Source: Candidatus Woesearchaeota archaeon (GTDB taxonomy: Archaea > Nanobdellota > Nanobdellia > Woesearchaeales > GW2011-AR15). From it: DNA of 64,000 nt. Below are positions 18,153 to 28,663 of the stretch, one piece after another. Every line of letters starts with the position of its first letter. Within the stretch, counting starts at the first letter, position 1. The notes beneath the pieces are model-generated. The model saw nothing but the letters and a program-made list of their open reading frames with translations. It ran no database searches and was not told the DNA's origin. Both the position numbers and the translations under genes were made by a program. The stretch is taken from assembly GCA_016928835.1 (NCBI GenBank), contig JAFGJW010000003.1, positions 52,533 through 116,532 on the forward strand, written 5' to 3'.

Positions 18153-18454
18153 CCGATTCTCATATATCTTTTACAATTTTTGCAGTAATAGACAACATTC
18201 TTGCCCGTTGTTCTGACCCTGCAATTAACTCCAGGCTTAAGGTATTTATGGCAATGCTTGCAAAATTTCCTCTTCAGCTCACGGGGCATCCTCACCTTGT
18301 ATTTCATTGCAATCTTTCTGGCCAACTCAACATATCTATCAGATAATTTGGAATTTTCTTTAAATCTAAGGTCTGCCTGCTCAAATAATATATTGATTCT
18401 CTCCCTAGCCATATCTACCTGCTTCTTAGGTTTTTTACTGTGCTTTTGCTTCAT
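18146..18454 (-). CDS. rnp4: Ribonuclease P protein component 4 (Rpp21/Rpr2)
   Basis: Zinc-ribbon protein subunit of archaeal RNase P, which removes the 5' leader from pre-tRNA. The zinc ligands are in CKHCHKYLKPGVNC and YYCKNCKRYM, preceded by two N-terminal helices (RINILFEQADLRFKENSKLS, ARKIAMKYKV) as in Rpp21. 102 aa is the usual length. Confidence 0.93.
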   Translation of the reverse strand: MKQKHSKKPKKQVDMARERINILFEQADLRFKENSKLSDRYVELARKIAMKYKVRMPRELKRKFCKHCHKYLKPGVNCRVRTTGKNVVYYCKNCKRYMRIGY

Positions 18455-18552
18455 AAATTAGAGGAATGTTTAAAATCTTATAAATATTTACTATGGATAA
18501 AAATAGATTATTTCAAAACCTTTATTAATATCTATATTTTTTATAATCCGGG

Positions 18553-19809
18553 GTGGTTAATATTAGTTTTTTAAGAAGAATATTCTCTGTCCAGCCAGAA
18601 GAAACCAAGATTCCAGCAATAGAACTAGGAGAATGGCTTGATTCTTTTTCAGAAGACAAATTAGGAGCAATAAAAAAAAGGATAAAAGACAATCTTGATT
18701 CTCTTCAGGAATCTCTTCTCAAGGTGAGCCAAGCAGTTAACTCGCTGAGCAATTCTGAGCTAACAAATGAAAACCTTTCTCCGAGAGAACTGCATGTGGT
18801 AAAAGGCAATAAAATGTCGTATGTAAAGAAGGCAGAGCATTTTCTTAGCGCAGTCAATATCCCAAAGCAAGATTATGGCGAGATTGCTTTTTTCTGCAAC
18901 TGGTTTGAGAATGAACTGGAGGATTTCAGCAAGAGTACAATAAAAGGATATTATATACTAAAAAATTACTTTGGCGATGATGCTTATAATGTAGCAACAA
19001 ACATTAAATCAGTTGAAGAAAGAGTCATTAGTTTAAAAGAACTTGTCAACAGCAAGGAGGTCAAGTTGCTCAACCAGTTTTTTGAGAGAATAAAGGAATT
19101 CAACATATCCATTATCAGAGCTAACAAACTTACCAGTGAACTTGCAGAGTGTGAGAAAGAGCTCAAATCCCTTATAGAGAGGATAGAATCAGTTAATAAC
19201 AAGATTAATGTATTAAAAAACAGCAGTGATTTTGAGCTATATAATAAGCTGGAAAATGAAAAGGTATCTATTGAAAAGCAATTAAAAGATATTAAGATTG
19301 ATCTATCCAAAAAATTCCTTGGTATGCAGAGAGCTCTTAAAAAGTTTGAGCATGCATCTGGGGAGAACCTTGTCCGCAAATATCTCTCTGATCCCATAAA
19401 TACTCTTCTAGAAGATACAAGCCTGGCAATTGTCGATGTTCTCCAAAGACTGAAGAAAGAGGTTGATAAAGACAAGATAAGCTTGAAAGAGAAAAACAAG
19501 AAAAAAGTCCAGGAATCAGTTGAAAAACTGGACAAAGACTATTTTGACAGGATAAGTGCGAAGATAAAACAATTACAAGAGCAAAAGAGTCTTCTCAATA
19601 CACAGATTGAAAAACAGACAGTGATGATGAATTATAAAGAACTGCAGTATCAGCTTGAGCACCTTGATAGAAAAAATATTGACACGCAAACAGAGATCCA
19701 GAACATCAACAGTGAGCTCAGCGAGATAAATCTTGCTTTCACCAAAGAGAAACTAGAGAGAGAGCTTTTAGATTTTACTAATAAACACATCATAATAGAA
19801 TATTCTTAG
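18553..19809 (+). CDS. Long coiled-coil protein, unknown function
   Basis: The 418-aa protein is dominated by heptad-rich coiled coil from about residue 170 to the end (LTSELAECEKELKSLIERIE, KLENEKVSIEKQLKDIKIDL). It has no membrane span and no ATPase motif. The start is unusual: the leader GGGGTGGTTAATATT matches GGGGTGGTAATATG before other genes here, with ATT exactly where ATG would be (18562). The track GTG at 18553 lies inside the Shine-Dalgarno itself, so initiation may be at GTG or at ATT. Related to no family I can name. A structural or SMC-accessory role is possible but unsupported. Confidence 0.75.
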   Translation: MVNISFLRRIFSVQPEETKIPAIELGEWLDSFSEDKLGAIKKRIKDNLDSLQESLLKVSQAVNSLSNSELTNENLSPRELHVVKGNKMSYVKKAEHFLSAVNIPKQDYGEIAFFCNWFENELEDFSKSTIKGYYILKNYFGDDAYNVATNIKSVEERVISLKELVNSKEVKLLNQFFERIKEFNISIIRANKLTSELAECEKELKSLIERIESVNNKINVLKNSSDFELYNKLENEKVSIEKQLKDIKIDLSKKFLGMQRALKKFEHASGENLVRKYLSDPINTLLEDTSLAIVDVLQRLKKEVDKDKISLKEKNKKKVQESVEKLDKDYFDRISAKIKQLQEQKSLLNTQIEKQTVMMNYKELQYQLEHLDRKNIDTQTEIQNINSELSEINLAFTKEKLERELLDFTNKHIIIEYS

Positions 19810-19842
19810 AAATTGTATTCTTAGATATTTTTTATAGTAAAC

Positions 19843-19850
19843 TATATAAA
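19843..19850 (+). promoter_or_regulatory. TATA box of tRNA-Gln
   Basis: TATATAAA is 27-34 nt before the tRNA 5' end, the usual archaeal distance. Confidence 0.55.
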
Positions 19851-19876
19851 TCCTCCAAAATAACCTTTCAGTTTGT

Positions 19877-20029
19877 AGCCCTGTAGTGTAGCGGCCAAAT
19901 CTTTGCTGAGAAGAGGCAGTTCATGCGACCCTCTGGACAGAGTAGATGCCAGCATTTCCTGGCGTCTTCCAAGGAAGACAGGTTGCGACCCAGGTTCGAA
20001 GTTGAACAACGAAACTCCTGGCAGGGCTA
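19877..20029 (+). tRNA. tRNA-Gln(CTG) with three insertions
   Basis: Acceptor AGCCCTG pairs with CAGGGCT (A1-U72, as usual for archaeal tRNA-Gln), with discriminator A. Anticodon stem CGACC/GGTTG and loop CTCTGGA give anticodon CTG. The three insertions are 22 nt in the D-loop (19899-19920), 43 nt after position 37 (19937-19979) and 15 nt after TTCGA in the T-loop (20000-20014). The anticodon insert carries its own hairpin (GCCAG/CTGGC). In the T-loop insert GTTG pairs with CAAC and the following GAA can pair with the TTC of the loop, giving a small helix across the junction. The spliced product would be about 73 nt. Confidence 0.9.
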
Positions 20030-20086
20030 TCCTTCTTTACACAATATCAATAGTTTTAAAATATATAGATCATTACTTGAAATAAA

Positions 20087-20659
20087 ATGGCTAGCAGATA
20101 TGAGTGTGAGGTCAGATTCTTTATTAAGGATATTGAAAAGTTCAGAGATAGGATAAAAGAGTTGGGAGGCATTGTGAAATTTCCGTATGAATTCACTGAC
20201 TATTACTATCTACATAGAAATGAAAAATGGAATCCTATATTAAAAAATATAAGGATAAGAGAATGGAGCTATCCAAGAAAACCAACATGTATCTATCTGA
20301 CAAAGAATGAGATAAAAGAGACTAAGGGCATCAAATTTAAAAAATCACTCTATAAAGAGGGGAAATTACCTTTATTCTCAGCAAATATTAAGGAATGCAA
20401 AGAAGTTCTGCATGATCTTGGTTTTTTACCTTGGATTACTGTAATTAAAAAGGAATGCAAACTTTATGAGGTCCCCAAAAAATTCATTACAATTGAAGAA
20501 TATATACCAGAACTTGGATGGACAGGAGAGCTTGAAATTGAAGGAGACAATATTACATCTGCCTCTGAATACATCAGGAAATCTCTTGATTTGTTAAAAA
20601 TAAAAGAATATACTTACAAATCTATTTCAAGCCTGGTAGCTGAGGCTAAGGGACAATAA
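20087..20659 (+). CDS. CYTH-domain protein (class IV adenylate cyclase/CyaB-like)
   Basis: A triphosphate-tunnel fold protein of 190 aa. The N-terminal strand RYECEVRFFIKD corresponds to the ExExK motif, with Arg in the last place. Basic and acidic strands typical of the tunnel follow (RIREWSYPRKPTCIYLT, IKFKKSLYKE, FITIEEYIPELGWTGELEIE). The family covers adenylyl cyclase CyaB and thiamine-triphosphatase-like enzymes; the substrate cannot be told from the sequence. Confidence 0.85.
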   Translation: MASRYECEVRFFIKDIEKFRDRIKELGGIVKFPYEFTDYYYLHRNEKWNPILKNIRIREWSYPRKPTCIYLTKNEIKETKGIKFKKSLYKEGKLPLFSANIKECKEVLHDLGFLPWITVIKKECKLYEVPKKFITIEEYIPELGWTGELEIEGDNITSASEYIRKSLDLLKIKEYTYKSISSLVAEAKGQ

Positions 20660-20701
20660 TTATTTCTAATAATTCAAAGAGGATATAACTATGATAAAGA
20701 A

Positions 20702-20896
20702 TTAATCTTCTACTTTTATCGCCTGCTCTGGGCACTGTACTTCACATGCTCTGCAACCTATGCATTCATCTGGCTTTTTTACAACAACTTTCTCTCTGCC
20801 GTCAACTTCCTCTACAGCAAAGACTTCCATTGGACAGACCTCAACACAGGTTTTGCATGTTGAACATTTGGAATAGTCAATTATTGGTTTTGGCAT
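20702..20896 (-). CDS. Ferredoxin, 2[4Fe-4S]
   Basis: The 64-aa electron carrier has two classic clusters, CSTCKTCVEVCP and CIGCRACEVQCP. Length and spacing are those of bacterial/archaeal dicluster ferredoxins. It lies 6 nt downstream of rps3ae on the same strand and is probably co-transcribed with it. Confidence 0.95.
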   Translation of the reverse strand: MPKPIIDYSKCSTCKTCVEVCPMEVFAVEEVDGREKVVVKKPDECIGCRACEVQCPEQAIKVED

Positions 20897-20902
20897 GAAG
20901 CA

Positions 20903-21676
20903 TCACTTCTTTTTCTTTGATTCTTTCTTAGATTTTTTTGAAGGCGCAGCTTTCTTTTTAACCTTTTTTTTGTGAGGTTCAGGCTTATTATCTGTCTGCT
21001 CCTTTTTCTCGGTAGTCTTTTCAATGTCCTCCGCAGATGCTTCAGCACTTACTGCTTCTTCTGGTTGAATTTTTTGTGTTGCTGCCTGCATTTTTTTTAT
21101 TTTCCTTGTCTCAGGTTTCAGAACTCTTATCTCACAGCTTTTAATCGGATGAAGCTTGCTAAGTTTATCTCGGAGCGTTTTCTGCAGGGCATATTTTATG
21201 ACATTATTAAAGATTTCATCATAATTAGTCTTTCTAAAATAGTTGGTTATCTCTTCCTTAACCCTTCTTCTTATTGCCTGCTCTTTCAATGTAGCCACAT
21301 CTCCTCTAGTTAGTATAAATGGTTTGACCCTCAGCTCTGTATTATCAGCACTTTTGGCTACAAAAGAATCATCAATGCGGGTATTATTGCGTCTTACATA
21401 CCTCTTCACAACTGTCGGCGTAAGCTCATATTGGGTGATTTTGGTATCAAGTTTATTATCCATAACACCTATTATCAAGAATTCAATGTTGATTCCCTGT
21501 GTTTTTATGTCACCAGTCAATTGCATCAGATTAACTGTTGTTGTTCTGCCAATTGCAGACTCTGGCTCATATAAAAGACTCTCCCCAATTATAGTATTAT
21601 TAAATATCTTTGGTGCAACAATCGGGTACCATTTCTTTTTCTTACGTTTCACGGTTTTTACTACACGTTTTGCCAT
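20903..21676 (-). CDS. rps3ae: Ribosomal protein S3Ae (eS1)
   Basis: Small-subunit ribosomal protein. The N-terminal KKKKWYPIVAPKIFNNTIIG and the middle EFLIIGVMDNKLDTKITQYE and NYFRKTNYDEIF segments are conserved eS1 features. The family body ends near residue 205. A Lys-rich disordered tail of about 50 residues follows (KKKVKKKAAPSKKSKKESKK). The gene has a promoter region upstream at 21680-21720 and continues into ferredoxin. Confidence 0.95.
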   Translation of the reverse strand: MAKRVVKTVKRKKKKWYPIVAPKIFNNTIIGESLLYEPESAIGRTTTVNLMQLTGDIKTQGINIEFLIIGVMDNKLDTKITQYELTPTVVKRYVRRNNTRIDDSFVAKSADNTELRVKPFILTRGDVATLKEQAIRRRVKEEITNYFRKTNYDEIFNNVIKYALQKTLRDKLSKLHPIKSCEIRVLKPETRKIKKMQAATQKIQPEEAVSAEASAEDIEKTTEKKEQTDNKPEPHKKKVKKKAAPSKKSKKESKKKK

Positions 21677-21781
21677 GTTTATGATGGATTAATGATATAT
21701 TTATAAAATTTTGTGTTTAGAGACATGCTAGTGAAAAGAAAAAATTTTAATTCCTCGTCTATTCATTAAGTGATAAATTTG

Positions 21782-23680
<1,899 letters not shown>

Positions 23681-23884
23681 TCACCACTATTTATTGATTA
23701 ATTTTTAATGTAAATTTTAACACAAGAAACTGTGTTTTTTTCGTCTATAAATACTAAAGTCCAGGTATATTTAAATCTATCGGAATTATGGAACAAAAAT
23801 CCTAATAAAAAAGAGTCACTTTGTGAAAAATAAAGGATATTTTCAAAAAATTTTAAAAACAACATAGAATTCCTACTCGTTTAT

Positions 23885-24096
23885 GGGGCTATGGTGTAGC
23901 TTGGCCTATCACTCGTGGTTTGGGGCCACGCGACCCCGGTAACCTTTTACAAAAAGCTTAACCAAAAGAAAGGCGGCGTACGCAAACATTGTTTGCTTTG
24001 CCCCCTTGAATTGTAATTGGTTGGGGATTTCAAATGAAAATCTCGGATTTTCACTTCCTCGAAAACTCCATTTTCAAGAAAATCCGGGTAGCCCCA
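23885..24096 (+). tRNA. tRNA-Pro(TGG) with T-loop split by two insertions
   Basis: Acceptor GGGGCTA pairs with TAGCCCC, with discriminator A. The anticodon stem CGTGG/CCACG holds TTTGGGG, so the anticodon is TGG (Pro); there is no anticodon-loop intron. T-stem CCCGG (23935-23939) pairs with CCGGG (24084-24088). Between them are 144 nt instead of 7. The best reconstruction keeps T54 (23940), TCGA (24059-24062) and AT (24082-24083). This removes a 118-nt insert after T54 and a 19-nt insert after TCGA, the second at the same place as in all other tRNAs here. A single large insert with TTCAAG as loop is an alternative. The total gene is 212 nt. Confidence 0.85.
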
Positions 24097-24152
24097 TTTT
24101 CTACTCTGAAATGAGAAAATTTTTATATTACAATGCCAATTCTTAGTAGAAC

Positions 24153-25196
24153 ATGTCTTCAAAAAAATCAACCTCTCAATTAGTGGAAGCAGCGAGACAT
24201 ATGAAAAATTTCCCAATAACATATGATAGATTACCTGAGAGAGATTTCTTGGCTTCTTTGTATGTATTGCCTTGGGAAATAAGGAATGGTGCTACACTTG
24301 CTCATCATGCTCTCTTTAATTATTTGATGCTGCAGAGTAGATTTACACCAGAAAGGTTATATGAATTCCTTGATGAGGGGGACCTGGAGAGAGCTGTATC
24401 CTGTGCTGTTCTTGCCACCACAGGTATAGAAACAACTGGTATCAAGGATAAAGTTGAGGGAGTAGTTCTATTGCACCCAGATATATTTGATGTGCTTGCT
24501 TATTTTATGATTCATGGAGGATATTATGATGTGTGGGTTAATCTCCAAGGAGAGCAACAGAATGAATATTTAGATGAATGTGTCAAGGAGTTTGTTAAAG
24601 GACTATGGCCGCTCATAAAAGATGCCCATGGAGGTAATGGTATAATAGAAACAAAGGCTTATGCATGTATAGATCCGGACGATAATGCTAGAGATGGTTA
24701 TGTAATTGTTGTAAACCAAAAGGAACTATGCAACTTATGGTCGCTCCTTGCATCAAACGAACAGTATCAAATTGATACCTCTGGAATAGTGCCTTGGTTA
24801 ACAAGACATGGAATAAAAAGTGAAATGGCAAATGCATGGATTTTGGCTAATGCACATAATGAAAGTGGATACCCTCTTTTTTTCCCACAACATACAGATT
24901 TTGTATTTCTTGATGGAAAAAAGGTATATGAAAATGTAGTTTATATGGAATATTGTACTGAAGCACAAGAAGAATTAACAGAAGAGAAGGAAGAAACAGA
25001 TTATCAACATTTAGAGGCAGGATTACAAAAACTGGCAAAAACAAGATTCTTAGCAAATGCATTAAGCATATTGAAAGGATCAGGAGGAAGTCCTTTATCC
25101 ATGCTATACAGTCAAGAAAGAACTACAGCAGTGAGAAGACAAGCTCTTGCGTATTTAAGGAGCGAGTATACTCCACAACAAACAAAAGGGAATTAA
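24153..25196 (+). CDS. Orphan protein, first gene of cluster beside tRNA-Pro
   Basis: The 347-aa soluble, acidic protein is not recognised. It is mostly helical with several aromatic residues, and a DxD/ED-rich C-terminal third ends in a basic helix (RQALAYLRSEYTPQQ). It starts 57 nt after tRNA-Pro, with a TTTTTATATTAC TATA-like box about 25-35 nt before the ATG. The stop TAA is followed immediately by the ATG of the next gene (no gap), so the two are translationally coupled. Composition resembles the other orphans. Confidence 0.75.
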   Translation: MSSKKSTSQLVEAARHMKNFPITYDRLPERDFLASLYVLPWEIRNGATLAHHALFNYLMLQSRFTPERLYEFLDEGDLERAVSCAVLATTGIETTGIKDKVEGVVLLHPDIFDVLAYFMIHGGYYDVWVNLQGEQQNEYLDECVKEFVKGLWPLIKDAHGGNGIIETKAYACIDPDDNARDGYVIVVNQKELCNLWSLLASNEQYQIDTSGIVPWLTRHGIKSEMANAWILANAHNESGYPLFFPQHTDFVFLDGKKVYENVVYMEYCTEAQEELTEEKEETDYQHLEAGLQKLAKTRFLANALSILKGSGGSPLSMLYSQERTTAVRRQALAYLRSEYTPQQTKGN

Positions 25197-27407
25197 ATGA
25201 CAGAGGATAGAACTGGAATAAGAAGAACATTAGGTGGAACACCAAGAGAAGACGTTGTATTCAATCCAGATACAGGGGACTTAGAATATAGGGTTGAGAG
25301 CAGAGCAACAAGTCCAAGTCCTCGTACTGGAGGCACTTACACTCCTGCTCCTGCTGGGCCAAGTGGAAGTAGTGGTGGCGGATATACAAGACGTGGCACT
25401 TCAGGAAGATCTTGGGATGTGGAAATACCTTCTCTTGGTGGCGTATTCTCAGGCATAGGAGATGCTTTACGCGGCTTAGGAGGAATGATTGGAGGAATCT
25501 TTGAGCGTGGTAGAGAACAAATTGAAGGATTGGCACCAGGACCTAGAAGTAAGGATAAGAAAAAAGCACGAGAACCGAGACCAGAACCAGGAGGGAGTAG
25601 GGAGCCTCAAGAAAGACCGTCTAGGCAATATGCTTTAACTGTTATATTAGAAAGTGAACTTCCTGAGATTGAATCTTCAGTTCCCATATCAGGAGCTAAC
25701 ATAATAGCTATGCCTATTAATCCATTACGTAGAATAATTCAATTCACAGATAATGGGGGTGGTGAATATTCCGGACAATTGCGTCTTGGAGCAGGATACA
25801 GACTAAGAATATCACATCCGGCATACAAGCCTCTAACCAAAGGAATCAGAGAAAGGGAGGGAGAGGAGCATGACGAAACACTCAACTTAGAACCTATACT
25901 TGGTAAATTGGAATTAACTGTTAGGGATGAAGCTGGCTACGTATATGACAAACTTGAAATTGAACTTGTAAGGCAAGGAGAAGAAGATATTGTATATAAA
26001 GGAGAAACAGATGAAGATGGAGTTGTTGAATTCGAAGATGTATTAATAGGGGGATACAGTGCAAAAGTTACTAATAAAAAGCTTCCTGATTTACTTGAAG
26101 AAGAGCAAAACCCCTCTGATCCCATTACTGTTTCAAGTGGTGATAACCAAGCTGGATATATACTGCAAGTTAGGAGAATGCAAGCCAGCGGACGTATACT
26201 AGATATTTATGGAAATGCTGTTAGTGGCTTGGAGCTGGTTTTTAAGCAGCAAATTGAAGATGAAGATAAAAAAGGTGGATTAGAAATTGCAGTTACTACC
26301 AATAGGAAAGGTCATTTTTCAGCATCTTTGCCTATTGGTGATTCCTATGAGTTGCTACTGGGTTCAACAGGCATTTATAGTGTTAGCGCTCCAGGCGAAG
26401 ATCCAGAAGCATTATTGGAAAACATTGACCTAGGATATGATGAGGAGAATGAAGAGGAAGAAGAGGAAGAAGAAAACATTGCGTTGGGAGACATTCAGGT
26501 CCATTATAGGGGTAAAATAACAGGAACACTAACCGGACAAGAGCTGCCTGAATTACTGGAAATGATGATACAAAGAGGCAGAGGAAGAGTTAGATTAGGA
26601 TTAAAACCTCATGAAAGAGAAATACCCTTTGAACGAGAATTGCCTCTAGGAATGTACACCTTAGTGTTTGGCTTACCACTTGGATACGAGCCAATTGATG
26701 CGTTTGAAGTTGAGGTTAATGGTCAAGTAGATGTTGGCCAAATTAACTGTCATAAATATACACCAAGGAGTGTTCGTTGTGGTTTACTGCTTGTTCGTGA
26801 AGAGACAACAACAGAAAGCAATGGACAACAGGTAGTAAACACCAGGCTAGTACTACATGGCGCAGATCCTTCAACACAAGAAGCATTAGCTAACACAGGC
26901 AGATATCATGGATACCAGCCCAGCTCTATAGGTCCCCAAGATTATCTCTTATTATTTCTTCAAGGCGCTGATGCACTTCATTTAATTGGATATGCCACAG
27001 GAGACATCTTTGAATGGAAACAAACTAGCACAGACGAAGCACTTTGTGGTGCAATTGAAGAAAGGCAAACTGGAACAGGCCCCGATAGGGTACTAACCCT
27101 TAATACTACATTAATCTATGTTCTTGACTCTGGTGAAGTGGAGAATATACCAGAAGAAGATATACCAACAGCTCTATGGGGTTTAATAGGCCGCAACCCT
27201 CATGAATTAAAACCAGGGTTATACAGACAGGCTTTGCCTAGTAATCATTTAATATATGAAATGAAGAGAGGTAAGCTGTCAGATATCTATTTACCTGCAG
27301 GAGGAGGATACATCAGATTTAAGCCTGCGAACACAGTAGAAGGAACGGTTGAAATTTGTAAAGCAGACAGCTGTTTTCCCAACACAAACATAGCTGGTAT
27401 CTCTTAA
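25197..27407 (+). CDS. Large multi-domain beta protein (carboxypeptidase-regulatory-like repeats)
   Basis: The 736-aa protein has a Gly/Ser/Pro-rich low-complexity N-terminal ~140 residues (PAGPSGSSGGGYTRRG). At least three beta-sandwich modules follow of the kind seen in carboxypeptidase regulatory-like or Cna-B-like domains (LTVRDEAGYVYDKLEIELV, VVEFEDVLIGGYSAKV, SGRILDIYGNAVSGLELVF). An acidic spacer of Glu residues lies near residue 420. No signal peptide is visible, which is odd for such domains. It is coupled to the genes before and after it (0 and 15 nt). It may form part of a scaffold or fibre; that is inference. Confidence 0.75.
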   Translation: MTEDRTGIRRTLGGTPREDVVFNPDTGDLEYRVESRATSPSPRTGGTYTPAPAGPSGSSGGGYTRRGTSGRSWDVEIPSLGGVFSGIGDALRGLGGMIGGIFERGREQIEGLAPGPRSKDKKKAREPRPEPGGSREPQERPSRQYALTVILESELPEIESSVPISGANIIAMPINPLRRIIQFTDNGGGEYSGQLRLGAGYRLRISHPAYKPLTKGIREREGEEHDETLNLEPILGKLELTVRDEAGYVYDKLEIELVRQGEEDIVYKGETDEDGVVEFEDVLIGGYSAKVTNKKLPDLLEEEQNPSDPITVSSGDNQAGYILQVRRMQASGRILDIYGNAVSGLELVFKQQIEDEDKKGGLEIAVTTNRKGHFSASLPIGDSYELLLGSTGIYSVSAPGEDPEALLENIDLGYDEENEEEEEEEENIALGDIQVHYRGKITGTLTGQELPELLEMMIQRGRGRVRLGLKPHEREIPFERELPLGMYTLVFGLPLGYEPIDAFEVEVNGQVDVGQINCHKYTPRSVRCGLLLVREETTTESNGQQVVNTRLVLHGADPSTQEALANTGRYHGYQPSSIGPQDYLLLFLQGADALHLIGYATGDIFEWKQTSTDEALCGAIEERQTGTGPDRVLTLNTTLIYVLDSGEVENIPEEDIPTALWGLIGRNPHELKPGLYRQALPSNHLIYEMKRGKLSDIYLPAGGGYIRFKPANTVEGTVEICKADSCFPNTNIAGIS

Positions 27408-27422
27408 TTATGTAGTGTCAAA

Positions 27423-28199
27423 ATGGATCTAAGTTCGATGAGAGTTGAAATAGCAGACCTTCTGTTGAGTCTTGATAATAGGGAATGTATCTCAAATTTA
27501 TTTACTCAGAATCCAAGTCCAGTACTGGAGTCTCAGGCACAGGGTGAGCCCATTGGAGCTTATATACTTGGTGGCGGCGCGTTATACTTGTTACTCAATG
27601 GAATACTGCATGGAAAAAGATGGAAGCGGCATGCCTTTGTTTTTAATCCAATAACTGCTCTAATCGGTTGGGGAATTGGTTATGCACTTGTTGTTAATAA
27701 TCCTACTGCTCAAGTTGATCCCTCACAAGTCCAACTGTATTTTGCATCGGGATTAGTCATAGCAAAAGAAGTACTCCATCTTATTGTCACAAATCTAGGA
27801 AAAGCAGTGAGGACAACAGCAGGTGCATATACTGCAGTGAGAGAATTTACACCAGTAAGGTCTGTTATCTATGGTGTGCTGGGAGCAGTTGTAGGATATG
27901 CCATAAGCAGGATTAGTGGAGTAGGCCTGCCAGTTGAACTGCCTATTGCTGCGGGCGGCTTAATTGGTTCAATGTTAGCCCAAGGGCTGGATTACTACAG
28001 GGACCATGGTTTAGGTTGGCCGCTCTTATTCAGTGCAATTGGCGCAGGGGCTGGCATAGGCGTATCATATCTACTTGAGGTACCTTTGCTTGGATATACA
28101 GTTATGCTTGGCGTGGGTGTCTCGATACTAAATAGCATATACAGGAGAATTTCACAACATGGTCGGACCTATGATTCTGAAGGTACTCATGGCCATTGA
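27423..28199 (+). CDS. Glycine-rich polytopic membrane protein closing orphan cluster
   Basis: The 258-aa protein has a soluble N-terminal ~45 residues and then about six to seven hydrophobic segments rich in Gly and Ala (YILGGGALYLLLNGILHG, VIYGVLGAVVGYAISRISG, LLFSAIGAGAGIGVSYLLEV). The segments have similar character and may be internal repeats. It ends in a His-rich tail. It follows the beta protein by 15 nt. The cluster of soluble, beta-rich and membrane proteins mirrors the first orphan operon, which also has a Gly-rich membrane gene. Confidence 0.75.
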   Translation: MDLSSMRVEIADLLLSLDNRECISNLFTQNPSPVLESQAQGEPIGAYILGGGALYLLLNGILHGKRWKRHAFVFNPITALIGWGIGYALVVNNPTAQVDPSQVQLYFASGLVIAKEVLHLIVTNLGKAVRTTAGAYTAVREFTPVRSVIYGVLGAVVGYAISRISGVGLPVELPIAAGGLIGSMLAQGLDYYRDHGLGWPLLFSAIGAGAGIGVSYLLEVPLLGYTVMLGVGVSILNSIYRRISQHGRTYDSEGTHGH

Positions 28200-28244
28200 A
28201 TATCAATAGTTAACTATTTAAATAATTGGGATTTTCTGAAAGGC

Positions 28245-28454
28245 ATGGCATCAAATAAGTCTAAGTCTGTAAAAAGATTCGGTGCAAGATACGGAAGAAC
28301 CACAAGACTGAGATATGGAGAGATTGAGCAATTACAGAGAAAATTGCACAGATGCCCGTACTGCCATAATGTCAAAGTTAAGAGGATCTCTGTTGGAATC
28401 TGGCACTGTAAAAAATGCAATGCCAAGTTCACTGGAAAAGCTTATACTATCTAA
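28245..28454 (+). CDS. rpl37ae: Ribosomal protein L37Ae (eL43)
   Basis: Zinc-binding large-subunit protein. Start SVKRFGARYGRTTRLRYGEI and the zinc ribbon CPYCHNVKVKRIS...WHCKKC are the family signature. The length of 69 aa is normal. It overlaps nothing and is followed 1 nt later by rpoP, a common archaeal arrangement. Confidence 0.95.
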   Translation: MASNKSKSVKRFGARYGRTTRLRYGEIEQLQRKLHRCPYCHNVKVKRISVGIWHCKKCNAKFTGKAYTI

Positions 28455-28455
28455 A

Positions 28456-28593
28456 ATGGTACTATATAAATGCATTAATTGTAACAAGGAGCTTGAGAAT
28501 CAGAGCCTAAGAAGAAGGGTAAGGTGTCCTTATTGTGGCTCAAAACTTTTATTCAAACCAAGAACCTCTCTTACTAAAGTCAAAGCAAGGTAA
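28456..28593 (+). CDS. rpoP: RNA polymerase subunit P (Rpo12)
   Basis: The 45-aa zinc-ribbon subunit of archaeal RNA polymerase: YKCINCNKELENQSLRRRVRC then CPYCGSK form the zinc site and the basic end LFKPR is conserved. The track ORF begins at 28315 in another reading of rpl37ae. The real start is the ATG at 28456, directly after the L37Ae stop. Confidence 0.93.
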   Translation: MVLYKCINCNKELENQSLRRRVRCPYCGSKLLFKPRTSLTKVKAR

Positions 28594-28663
28594 TCAGTTA
28601 TTTCATTACCCTTAATAATTGATAATACTCTTGATTTTTATAATATAATCTGCCTAAAATAAA

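Noticed and set aside
23947-24222. 91-aa minus-strand ORF across tRNA-Pro
   Set aside because: Overlaps the tRNA gene and its insertions; no coding features.
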